Part shown: positions 1 through 5,621 of the stretch, in pieces
How positions within the stretch are numbered: the first letter of the stretch is position 1
Layout: every line of letters begins with the position of its first letter
DNA from: Alphaproteobacteria bacterium
GTDB lineage: Bacteria; Pseudomonadota; Alphaproteobacteria; UBA828
Assembly (NCBI GenBank): GCA_018668475.1
Contig: JABJCZ010000292.1
Coordinates: 1-7,762, forward strand
Reading direction: 5' to 3'
Length of the DNA stretch: 7,762 bases
Position numbers and translations under genes: made by a program
Notes under the pieces: generated by a model
Databases searched by the model: none
Told to the model about the DNA's origin: nothing
The model's input: only the letters and a program-made list of their open reading frames with translations

Positions 1-94
1 CCGCAAGGATCTCTTCAACAGTGACGCGCCCAACGGGTTTATCCGAGAACCCTCTCACCGAACGCCGCCCGGTGATTGCCTCAATCACGTCCAT
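1..94 (-). CDS. Nitroreductase-family protein, N-terminal fragment (cut by window edge)
   Basis: The reverse strand opens with ATG at 92-94 and reads 31 codons to the window edge without a stop. The peptide starts MDVIEAITGRRSVRGFSDKP and continues with VEEIL. The R-R-S-x-R-x-F pattern near the N-terminus is the hallmark of FMN-dependent nitroreductase-family flavoproteins, where these arginines help bind the FMN phosphate. A GGGAG ribosome-binding sequence lies at 105-109, about 10 bases before the ATG. The gene follows the GcvPB-like gene in the same direction after a 67-base gap, so it is probably the next gene of the same operon. The family reduces nitro groups, quinones, enones or iodotyrosines with NAD(P)H. 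With only the N-terminus visible, the substrate cannot be said. Family assignment is fairly sure; function is open. Confidence 0.8.
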   Translation of the reverse strand, partial: MDVIEAITGRRSVRGFSDKPVGRVTVEEILA

Positions 95-130
95 TCTGTG
101 TCGTCTCCCGAAAGTCTATCGCGATGTGTC

Positions 131-159
131 GGCGTGGGTCACCGGCGGACCCTTACGCC
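131..159 (-). other. Stem-loop in the gap between the GcvPB-like and nitroreductase genes
   Basis: GGCGT-GGGTC at 131-140 can pair with GACCC (148-152) and ACGCC (155-159). This gives a 10-base-pair stem with a 2-base bulge and a 7-base loop. It lies just after the GcvPB-like stop codon. No run of T follows in the direction of transcription, so it does not look like a classical intrinsic terminator. It might protect the 3' end of the upstream message or cause partial attenuation before the nitroreductase gene. Confidence 0.35.
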
Positions 160-161
160 GA

Positions 162-1766
162 TCAATACCCGCCGTGGCTGCGATCAATCTTGTTGCGGTT
201 GTCGGATGTCCAATACGCCTTCTTCCGCTGCATGGCCTTCCAGGTAAACGCCCAACCATCCGGATCATGCGGAATATCTTCATCAACCCGGCTAATGGCC
301 GCATTGTGCGGGCCGGTACGAATGGTATCCGGCTCGCTCCGTGCTTCCGCCGCAATACTGGCCAACGCCCCGATCATCTGATCCATCTCTTCAATTGTCA
401 GAGATTCACCAGGTTCAATGGTGAAAGGCTGGGGCACCAGCATCGGCACATGGCTCTCCATGTAGTGCTGCACGCCATAATCGACCATGCGATCCTTGAT
501 CTCGAAGGTGCTGACGCCGGTTTCCTCAAACAAAGGTTCCCAGCTGTACCGAACCTGCTCAAGTTTCGGCAAATCATTTTTCGGCCACGGAATTCGCACG
601 CCGTCGATCTCGCGAATTCTGGCAAGCATGTAGTTGTTGTTGAGCACGGCCGTCTCGGCGACGGCCCGCAAACCCTCGGCACCCAGGCTCATGACCCAGC
701 AATAGGCCTTGAGCACTGCGTGAACATTGCCAACGAACGAGCGAATTTTGTCGATCGCTTCCGGGCGATCATCCTCAAGGTGATAGCGCTCGCCATCAAA
801 TGTGATCACCGGCTTGGGTAAAAACTGGCGCAAATGCTCCTTCACACCCACCGCTGCACAGCCCATCCCGATCCCCGCATGCGGGGCCGAGAACGTTTTG
901 TGCAAATTGAACTGGCACATATCGAACCCGGCATCACCCGCGCGGGTCACACCCAGTAGCGGGTTGCCGTTCGCCTGGTCATAGGCGCAAAGGCCACCAG
1001 CCTCATGCACGAGCCGAACGAACTCCTCGATGGCCGGGTTGTATTGCCCGGTGTCTTCCGGGTTGGTCAGCATAAGTCCAGCAGTGCGATCTGAAATGGC
1101 GGCTTTCAGCGCATCAACCCCGGCATACCCCATCTCACCCGGCATCAGCGTAATCACCTTGAAGCCGGCCACATGAGGCGTGGCCGCATCCGCCGGGTGG
1201 GAAAATGCCGTGGTAATAATCTCGTCCCGCTGGCCCAGTTCGCCGCGGGATTCGCGGTACGCGCGGATCAGACAAGCATTGGTATAGATCCCCTGCGCGC
1301 CGCTCGCCGGTTGAAAGGTAAATTCATCCATGCCGGCGATATTGCACATCATCCGATTGAAGCGGTACATCACTTCCAGCAGGCCCTGCATTGTCTCTTC
1401 GCCCTGCAACGGATGGAGATCCGAGAAGTTCGGTTGGCGAGATACATGGTCGTGCATCTTGGGGCTGTACTTCATCGTACAGGTGCCCATCATGTCGACC
1501 GCGACATCCATCCCGAGGCACATTTGCGACAGGCGGGTAAAATGCCGCACAACACGATGCTGCGGCACCTCCGGCAATTCCGGTACTCCTTTGCGCCGTA
1601 TACTGTCCGGCAAATCGGCCAGAACGTCGCCCACTGCGGCGGCAATAGCCGCGTCAGCCGCCGGCGGCACAATGCCCCGCTCGTCGGCCTCACTAAGCTC
1701 CATGATCAGCGGTTCATTCCATTTTGCGGCATGCCATGTAGGGCTGGTGGGTTTTGCGTCACTCAT
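162..1766 (-). CDS. GcvPB-like PLP enzyme (divergent glycine dehydrogenase subunit 2)
   Basis: This 534-residue protein aligns by eye over nearly its whole length with GcvPB, the PLP-binding C-terminal half of glycine decarboxylase. Shared landmarks are PELPEV near 62-67, the G-T/S-C-TMKY motif at 94-100, HPLQ-EET around 118-125, and MLTNP at 232-236. The PLP-nitrogen aspartate is probably Asp263, and NLHKTF at 287-292 holds the likely Schiff-base Lys290. Several normally strict motifs differ. The usual AHGTNPASA phosphate-binding stretch is FSHPADAATP (188-197), YDGAN is YDQAN (262-266), and the glycine run after the lysine is PHAGIGMG (295-302). The C-terminus has roughly 30 extra residues rich in Trp, Lys and Arg. 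The start codon overlaps the upstream stop as ATGA, with AGGAGG at 1774-1779, so the pair is probably translationally coupled. No gcvH, gcvT or lpd lies nearby. A decarboxylase-like fold is likely; glycine as substrate is not certain. Confidence 0.8.
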   Translation of the reverse strand: MSDAKPTSPTWHAAKWNEPLIMELSEADERGIVPPAADAAIAAAVGDVLADLPDSIRRKGVPELPEVPQHRVVRHFTRLSQMCLGMDVAVDMMGTCTMKYSPKMHDHVSRQPNFSDLHPLQGEETMQGLLEVMYRFNRMMCNIAGMDEFTFQPASGAQGIYTNACLIRAYRESRGELGQRDEIITTAFSHPADAATPHVAGFKVITLMPGEMGYAGVDALKAAISDRTAGLMLTNPEDTGQYNPAIEEFVRLVHEAGGLCAYDQANGNPLLGVTRAGDAGFDMCQFNLHKTFSAPHAGIGMGCAAVGVKEHLRQFLPKPVITFDGERYHLEDDRPEAIDKIRSFVGNVHAVLKAYCWVMSLGAEGLRAVAETAVLNNNYMLARIREIDGVRIPWPKNDLPKLEQVRYSWEPLFEETGVSTFEIKDRMVDYGVQHYMESHVPMLVPQPFTIEPGESLTIEEMDQMIGALASIAAEARSEPDTIRTGPHNAAISRVDEDIPHDPDGWAFTWKAMQRKKAYWTSDNRNKIDRSHGGY

Positions 1767-3160
1767 TGAACTGCCTCCTGCACTGCATCAACCAGTGCGT
1801 CGATATCACCCTTGCTATGCACTTCGGTCACGCAGACGAGCATTGCCTGACCCAGCGCCGAAAACTCGGTGCTGAGATCGTGTCCACCGACGATGTCCTG
1901 TTTCATCAGAGCCGCGTTCACTTCGGCAACAGACTTGCCGGCGCCTTCAAAACTGACGACGAACTCCTTGAACATCGGCGTGTCGGCCTGCAGAACGCTC
2001 AAACCTGCAATCCCGCCAAGGCGCCCGGCCGCATAACGCGACCGCTGCATTACGCCCTCACCGATTTCGACCATACCTTTCGGGCCCAGCAACGACAGAT
2101 AGACCGCCGCGCCGATACCCCACAGCCACTGCGTAGTACCGTAGTAGTCCGTCGCCTCATGGCGCGTGTCGTAGGCCGTGCGTTCCATGGTGGACCAGGC
2201 AAAGCCGATCTCACCGTCTACTTTAGTTGGCGTCGCTGAGACCAGCGTCGTCGGCAACTCAGCGACAAACCTGGCTTCATCCCGGCATGCCGTGAACCCG
2301 GCGCAGCCACCGCCCGCGAACATGTGAATACCGAGGGGCTGCAAATCTCCGACAACAAAATCTGCGCCGTAATCCCCTGGCGGAGCCAGAACGCCAAGGC
2401 TAATAGGATCAACACCAACGACAACCAATGCGCCCGCACTGCGCGCAGCCTCAGAAATGGCGGCGCCCTGGGTTTCAATGGTTCCGATATAGGCCGGATT
2501 TTCGAAGTAGACCGCGCCGATATCGTCGCCGAGCTTGGCGACCAGATCATCAAGATCAAGCAGGCCGGTGGCCGGATCCTGCCGGACGGTACGAATATCA
2601 GCGTGAGGCTTTGTGAAGCCCCGCATCTGGGAGAGCCGCTCCGGGCTCATGAGTTCCGGCACCAGCACGCCACGTCGCCCGGTTAGGCGCCCGCAAGCGG
2701 CCACGGCACTGTCAGCCGCTGCGCCCCAATCGTAGGTCGGCGGGGTCACCACCTCCATACCGACCAGCTCACCCAGCATGGACTGATACTCGAAAATCGC
2801 CTGGTTCTTACCGTGGTCAGAATACGTGCCGCCAGCGTAGGACGTCAGAAATTCGCCCCGGTGAACGATCTCGTCACAAATCGCAGGAATAAAATGCTGC
2901 CAGCATCCCGCACCCCTGAAGTTGAGAAAATCCCGCGTGCTCTTGTTGGCCGAAAGAATGTCCTCAACATGGCGCCGCAGGTCGTATTCGCCCGGCATTG
3001 AAGCCGGCAAATCGAGGCCGCCCTTGAACTGCAGGTTCTCTGGGATCGAGGCGTAAAGATCCTTCACGCTGGCAAGGCCAACGGCATCCAGCAACCGCTT
3101 GCGCGGCCCGGGTGCTGCGTTGGGCACATACGGGTGAATGAAACCGTCCTGATCGGTCAT
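1763..3160 (-). CDS. GcvPA-like protein (divergent glycine dehydrogenase subunit 1)
   Basis: This 465-residue protein resembles GcvPA, the N-terminal half of glycine decarboxylase, which forms the P-protein with GcvPB. Landmarks are an N-terminal YVPN motif (11-14), SIPENLQFK (38-46), the FRGAG-W-H-F-P stretch (81-91), IFEYQSMLGELVGM (122-135), APPGDYGADFVVGDLQPLG (259-277) and the C-terminal MFKEFVVSF, GGHDLS and VTEVHSK blocks. Two regions are unlike true GcvPA. The normally near-invariant REQHIRR-KATSNIC block is replaced by MERTAYDTRHEATDYYGTTQ (325-344). The YTPYQPE-SQG stretch after the second conserved region is YAGGTYSDHGKNQ (108-120). A GGGAG ribosome site at 3167-3171 lies 6 bases before the ATG, supporting this start. 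It overlaps the GcvPB-like gene by four bases, implying a stoichiometric complex. It is most likely the partner of that protein in a paralogous PLP enzyme; a normal glycine cleavage role is possible but less likely. Confidence 0.78.
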   Translation of the reverse strand: MTDQDGFIHPYVPNAAPGPRKRLLDAVGLASVKDLYASIPENLQFKGGLDLPASMPGEYDLRRHVEDILSANKSTRDFLNFRGAGCWQHFIPAICDEIVHRGEFLTSYAGGTYSDHGKNQAIFEYQSMLGELVGMEVVTPPTYDWGAAADSAVAACGRLTGRRGVLVPELMSPERLSQMRGFTKPHADIRTVRQDPATGLLDLDDLVAKLGDDIGAVYFENPAYIGTIETQGAAISEAARSAGALVVVGVDPISLGVLAPPGDYGADFVVGDLQPLGIHMFAGGGCAGFTACRDEARFVAELPTTLVSATPTKVDGEIGFAWSTMERTAYDTRHEATDYYGTTQWLWGIGAAVYLSLLGPKGMVEIGEGVMQRSRYAAGRLGGIAGLSVLQADTPMFKEFVVSFEGAGKSVAEVNAALMKQDIVGGHDLSTEFSALGQAMLVCVTEVHSKGDIDALVDAVQEAVQ

Positions 3161-3201
3161 ACCTGTCTCCCAATTAGTATTGTTATGGCTCGTTACAAAG
3201 C

Positions 3202-3236
3202 ATTATAGCGGCACCATCTCAGGCGAATAGCTATTC
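3202..3236 (-). promoter_or_regulatory. Candidate internal promoter and palindromic site before the GcvPA-like gene
   Basis: The 74-base gap between the transporter stop and the GcvPA-like start holds, on the minus strand, a perfect TATAAT at 3202-3207. A weak -35 candidate (CTATTC, 3225-3230) lies 17 bases upstream. A perfect 12-base palindrome, GAATAGCTATTC, spans 3225-3236, covering the -35 position and the transporter stop codon. Transcription would start about 35 bases before the ATG. This suggests the GcvP-like pair may be expressed separately, perhaps under a repressor, but the -35 match is poor. Confidence 0.35.
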
Positions 3237-4173
3237 AACGCCCAACAAGGAAAACCAGCAAAAATGACAACGTTATGAGGGATATCGCGGTCGTCGCCAC
3301 CACACTTGCCGACGATTCAGGAACGAGCACCTTGTAGCGCTGGGCAACGACAAAGGCCGTGGCCCCCAAAGGGGTGCCTGCCATCAAAACTGCCATCGCC
3401 GCCCACATTGGCTCCAACGGAAACACCCAGCTGACCAATCCCCAGACAATTGCCGGAAAAATCACAAGTTTGAGAATACTCAGCACCGTAAGACGACCAA
3501 TCAAGCCCCCCACAGGAATAGTCGAGACAAACAACCCGATGGCCACCAGCGCACATGGACCTGCGGCATCACCCAGAATATTCAGAAAATTATCTACGGC
3601 CTCCGGAAATTCGACACCTGATACAGCCAGCAACAACCCGGTCAGCACCGACAACACCATTGGGTTAACGGCGAGCGTGCGAAGAGTGCCGGCAACGATT
3701 TGCGCCGAACCGCGTCCACGATTGCGGGAAACCTCTATCAATATCGCGGCCATAGGAATGATCAGAATGGCGTTCACGGCCACGGTCATACTGGCCGGCA
3801 CGATTGCCGCCTGCCCGAAAACAGTCGCGGCCAGGGGGATACCGAGATAGCCCGTATTGCCATAGGTCGCATTGACCGCGCGGATGGCTCCATCTTCCAA
3901 ACTCTCGCGATACAACAGCCGCGATAGCAGGCCGCTCAACACCCAAACCGCGATCATGCCGATGATGAAGGCCGCGAGAAAATTTCCGTTGAGAATGTCA
4001 GAGACCGGCGCGCGAGCGATGGAGCGGATCAACAACGCCGGCAAGGCGAACATGAACACGAAGCGATTAAGTGCTTCCGTGCTCTGCGGCCCCAGCCATT
4101 TGAGTTTGCCAGCCGCGAATCCACACGCGATTAACGCAAAGACGGGAATGACCGCCGTAACCAGAATATCCAT
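3235..4173 (-). CDS. AEC-family (auxin efflux carrier type) membrane transporter
   Basis: This 312-residue, very hydrophobic protein is a typical AEC-family permease of about ten predicted membrane segments, five in each half: roughly 5-23, 35-52, 64-84, 108-124, 127-147, 168-185, 197-217, 226-250, 254-275 and 288-309. Family marks are FVFMFALPALL (38-48), the conserved YGNTGYLGIPL motif (104-114), and LGDAAGPCALVAIGLFV (200-216) in the second half. Bacterial AEC members move carboxylates such as malonate or malate, or are uncharacterised exporters, so direction and substrate cannot be read from sequence. The gene lies 37 bases after the hydratase alpha-like gene and 74 bases before the GcvPA-like gene on the same strand. 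It therefore probably moves the nitrile or the acid product of the pathway (inference). Its ribosome site is weak: GGAAG about 13 bases upstream of the ATG. Confidence 0.88.
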   Translation of the reverse strand: MDILVTAVIPVFALIACGFAAGKLKWLGPQSTEALNRFVFMFALPALLIRSIARAPVSDILNGNFLAAFIIGMIAVWVLSGLLSRLLYRESLEDGAIRAVNATYGNTGYLGIPLAATVFGQAAIVPASMTVAVNAILIIPMAAILIEVSRNRGRGSAQIVAGTLRTLAVNPMVLSVLTGLLLAVSGVEFPEAVDNFLNILGDAAGPCALVAIGLFVSTIPVGGLIGRLTVLSILKLVIFPAIVWGLVSWVFPLEPMWAAMAVLMAGTPLGATAFVVAQRYKVLVPESSASVVATTAISLITLSFLLVFLVGR

Positions 4174-4210
4174 GCGCGCGTGTTTTCTTCCGGCTCGTCA
4201 GGCAAACGCT

Positions 4211-4852
4211 TCAGGCAGGCACGCCAGGCAGTGTTACACCGATCATGCAATCACGCGTCACAAGTGCCGCAAGTTCTGACTCGCTCATGCCCTCGGTTCC
4301 GGTCGGACGCATCGGCAAAACGAGATAGCGCAACTCCGCTGTACTGTCGTGCACGCGCAAGGTCACGTCGTCCGGTAATTCCGTTCCAAATTCCCGCAAT
4401 ACGGTTCGCGGCTCCCGCACCACGCGAGATCGATACTCGCGGGACTTATACCAATCCGGCGGCAACCCCAGCAGCATACGCGGATAGCAGGAGCAGAGGG
4501 TGCAGACGAGCACGTTGTGAACCTCGGATGTATCCTCCACCACAGCTAGCCGGGTCGGACCCATTTCGATGCCCAGGCTCGCGCAGGCCGCCGTACCATC
4601 GTCGAGCAAACGCGCTTTGAATTCAGAATCGACCCAAGCTTTCGCCACAACCTTGGCACCGCCCTCTGGTGAGCGTGAGTCCATCGCTTCAACGGCGGCT
4701 CTGATCTGACCGGGTTCCAATATTCCCTTGTCGATCAACAGTTCGCGAACGGCAATTTCCATCACGTTGTAGTGGCCAAGACCTTCGCTACTATCTGGCG
4801 GTGGCGTGTGATCATGGTCATGGCCCGCGTCGTGTCCGCCGGTATCACTCAT
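4211..4852 (-). CDS. Cobalt-type nitrile hydratase alpha / thiocyanate hydrolase gamma-like subunit
   Basis: This 213-residue protein belongs to the alpha-subunit family of nitrile hydratase, which binds the active-site metal and hydrates R-CN to an amide, or thiocyanate to carbonyl sulfide and ammonia in thiocyanate hydrolase. The metal site VCTLCSC is at 116-122. Cys117, Cys120, Ser121 and Cys122 are the ligands, and in characterised members the last two cysteines become oxidised. Threonine at 118 marks the cobalt class (iron enzymes have Ser). The rest follows the family: GLPPDWYKS (129-137), YRSRVVREPR (140-149), RYLVLP-RP-GTEG (175-188) and VTRD-MIGV (198-206). Oddities are Arg125 after CSCYP, where nitrile hydratases normally have Trp and thiocyanate hydrolase has Arg, and His169 where Trp is usual. 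There is also a His/Asp-rich tail at residues 7-15. ATGA overlap with the upstream gene and GGAGA at 4859-4863 fix the start. Nitrile versus thiocyanate specificity is unresolved. Confidence 0.92.
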   Translation of the reverse strand: MSDTGGHDAGHDHDHTPPPDSSEGLGHYNVMEIAVRELLIDKGILEPGQIRAAVEAMDSRSPEGGAKVVAKAWVDSEFKARLLDDGTAACASLGIEMGPTRLAVVEDTSEVHNVLVCTLCSCYPRMLLGLPPDWYKSREYRSRVVREPRTVLREFGTELPDDVTLRVHDSTAELRYLVLPMRPTGTEGMSESELAALVTRDCMIGVTLPGVPA

Positions 4853-5154
4853 TGCGCGTCTCCATGTTGTGCGGCCATTGGCTCAAGCCAGTGTTCATAA
4901 AGTTCCACATCGACTGTATCCGCGGCACCATCGTCGTAATTCTGCCAGACGTCACTCTGTGCAAAGCGCACCCGATACAGAGCCTGCCTCGGCGTCCCGT
5001 TCCTGCCGAACGCGAGGTCCTCGGGGTTGCCAAATTCGCCGCAACATTGCTCGACCACACCGGCCTTGCCCATGATGTAACGTGGCGTACGAAGGTGCCC
5101 CATCGGGTGGGCTTCGCGCACACGCACTGTCTCACCAACGTCAAATTTCGCCAC
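4849..5154 (-). CDS. Nitrile hydratase beta C-terminal-domain protein (thiocyanate hydrolase alpha-like)
   Basis: This small protein of about 101 residues matches only the C-terminal SH3-like barrel of nitrile hydratase beta. The pattern F-x-x-G-x-x-V-R-V (4-12) is followed by HPMGHLRTPRYIMGKAG (16-32) and ends in YRVRF and the L-EHWLEP region. Arg22 in GHLR corresponds to the conserved beta arginine (Arg157 in the Pseudonocardia thermophila enzyme) that contacts the oxidised cysteines of the metal site. In ordinary nitrile hydratases this domain is fused to the N-terminal half. Here it is a separate gene, as in thiocyanate hydrolase. Two starts are possible: GTG at 5152-5154, with GGAGG-like GGGAG (5164-5168) 9 bases upstream, or TTG at 5158-5160, which overlaps the previous stop as TTGA but has only 3 bases of spacing. 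I prefer the GTG. The stop overlaps the alpha-like start as ATGA. Confidence 0.87.
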   Translation of the reverse strand: MAKFDVGETVRVREAHPMGHLRTPRYIMGKAGVVEQCCGEFGNPEDLAFGRNGTPRQALYRVRFAQSDVWQNYDDGAADTVDVELYEHWLEPMAAQHGDAQ

Positions 5155-5156
5155 GA

Positions 5157-5483
5157 TCAAGCGCTCCCGTCGGCGCGGCTCTCAACTTCGGCCATCTTGC
5201 GGCCCAGTTCGTCACTACTGAGGATGCCTTTTTCGAGCAACGCATGGGTAATCGAGTGAATCCAGCGCTCGTAATAGCTCATGTTTTCGTAGGCGCCGGG
5301 GCCAAGTTCTTCAATTCCACGGCGCAATTCGTCTACCGTGATGAGCTTGCGGTCCTTGCCTGACAACAGCACCAGCATTGCATCAACCCGCTTTTCCCAC
5401 CATTCAAACGCATGCTGACTTTCCCGATCAATGGGTCCGGCCTCAAGCCCACCCATATCGTGCACGCCGCGTCCCTTTTCCAT
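5157..5483 (-). CDS. Nitrile hydratase beta N-terminal-domain protein (thiocyanate hydrolase beta-like)
   Basis: This 108-residue protein corresponds to the helical N-terminal half of nitrile hydratase beta. It has VHDMGG near the start (7-12), then F-WWEKRV (26-33), DELRRGIEELGPGAY (51-65), SYYERW (69-74) and a LLEKGILSSDEL segment (82-93). Arg54 in DELR matches the second conserved beta arginine (Arg52 of the P. thermophila enzyme) at the active site. The HDMGG opening distinguishes it from the shorter hydratase activator proteins, which resemble this half but lack that N-terminus. The frame stays open up to 5765, but the true start is the ATG at 5481-5483, preceded by GGGGAG (5491-5496) with 7 bases of spacing. 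The longer version would have low-complexity, unfamily-like residues and run into the amidase gene. It is the first gene of the minus-strand operon and overlaps or abuts the C-terminal-domain gene. Confidence 0.88.
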   Translation of the reverse strand: MEKGRGVHDMGGLEAGPIDRESQHAFEWWEKRVDAMLVLLSGKDRKLITVDELRRGIEELGPGAYENMSYYERWIHSITHALLEKGILSSDELGRKMAEVESRADGSA

Positions 5484-5621
5484 CTGCTGGCTCCCCGATT
5501 GCAAACGCCAGCCCAACCCTACCGCGCGCGCGCCCGTCCCCGCACGCAAAATCTGGTATTCTGGCGGCGCTGCTATGTTAGACACCTGTAGCATGTGAAT
5601 GATCCAGCGGAGGCACCAAGT
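5484..5621. promoter_or_regulatory. Divergent promoter region between hydratase and amidase genes
   Basis: This 138-base gap must serve both the leftward hydratase operon and the rightward amidase. On the plus strand an extended -10-like TGCTATGTT lies at 5571-5579, without a convincing -35. It would place the start about 36 bases before the amidase ATG. Overlapping it is the symmetric TGT-TAG-ACA (5576-5584), which resembles the inner part of GntR-type operators. An alternating CG tract lies around 5523-5533 in the leftward leader. No clear minus-strand promoter was identified by eye, and no regulator gene is in the window. Confidence 0.35.
5609..5613 (+). promoter_or_regulatory. Ribosome-binding site deciding the amidase start
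   Basis: A perfect GGAGG lies 8 bases upstream of the ATG at 5622. The alternative in-frame GTG at 5595 has no such sequence before it, so the ATG is the likely start. Confidence 0.8.

Noticed and set aside
21..821. Long plus-strand reading frame of 266 codons opposite the GcvPB-like gene
   Set aside because: It lies antisense to a clear PLP-enzyme gene, its translation shows no family motif, and composition is that of a shadow frame.
4801..5259. Plus-strand frame of 152 codons opposite the hydratase genes
   Set aside because: Antisense shadow with no recognisable motif, overlapping two well-supported genes.
5157..5483. Reading this gene as a nitrile hydratase activator instead of the beta N-half
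   Set aside because: The HDMGG opening and the conserved active-site arginine in DELR fit the true beta subunit, and a C-half gene follows directly.
4849..5483. A frameshift splitting one normal beta gene
   Set aside because: Both halves have their own ribosome sites, the junction falls between the two domains as in thiocyanate hydrolase, and the interdomain linker is simply absent.
5521..5536. Alternating CG tract as a possible tandem repeat or Z-DNA element
   Set aside because: It is short and plausible by chance in a GC-rich leader; no further repeat copies were seen.
5595..5621. GTG start for the amidase at 5595
   Set aside because: No ribosome-binding sequence precedes it, whereas the ATG at 5622 has GGAGG at ideal spacing.
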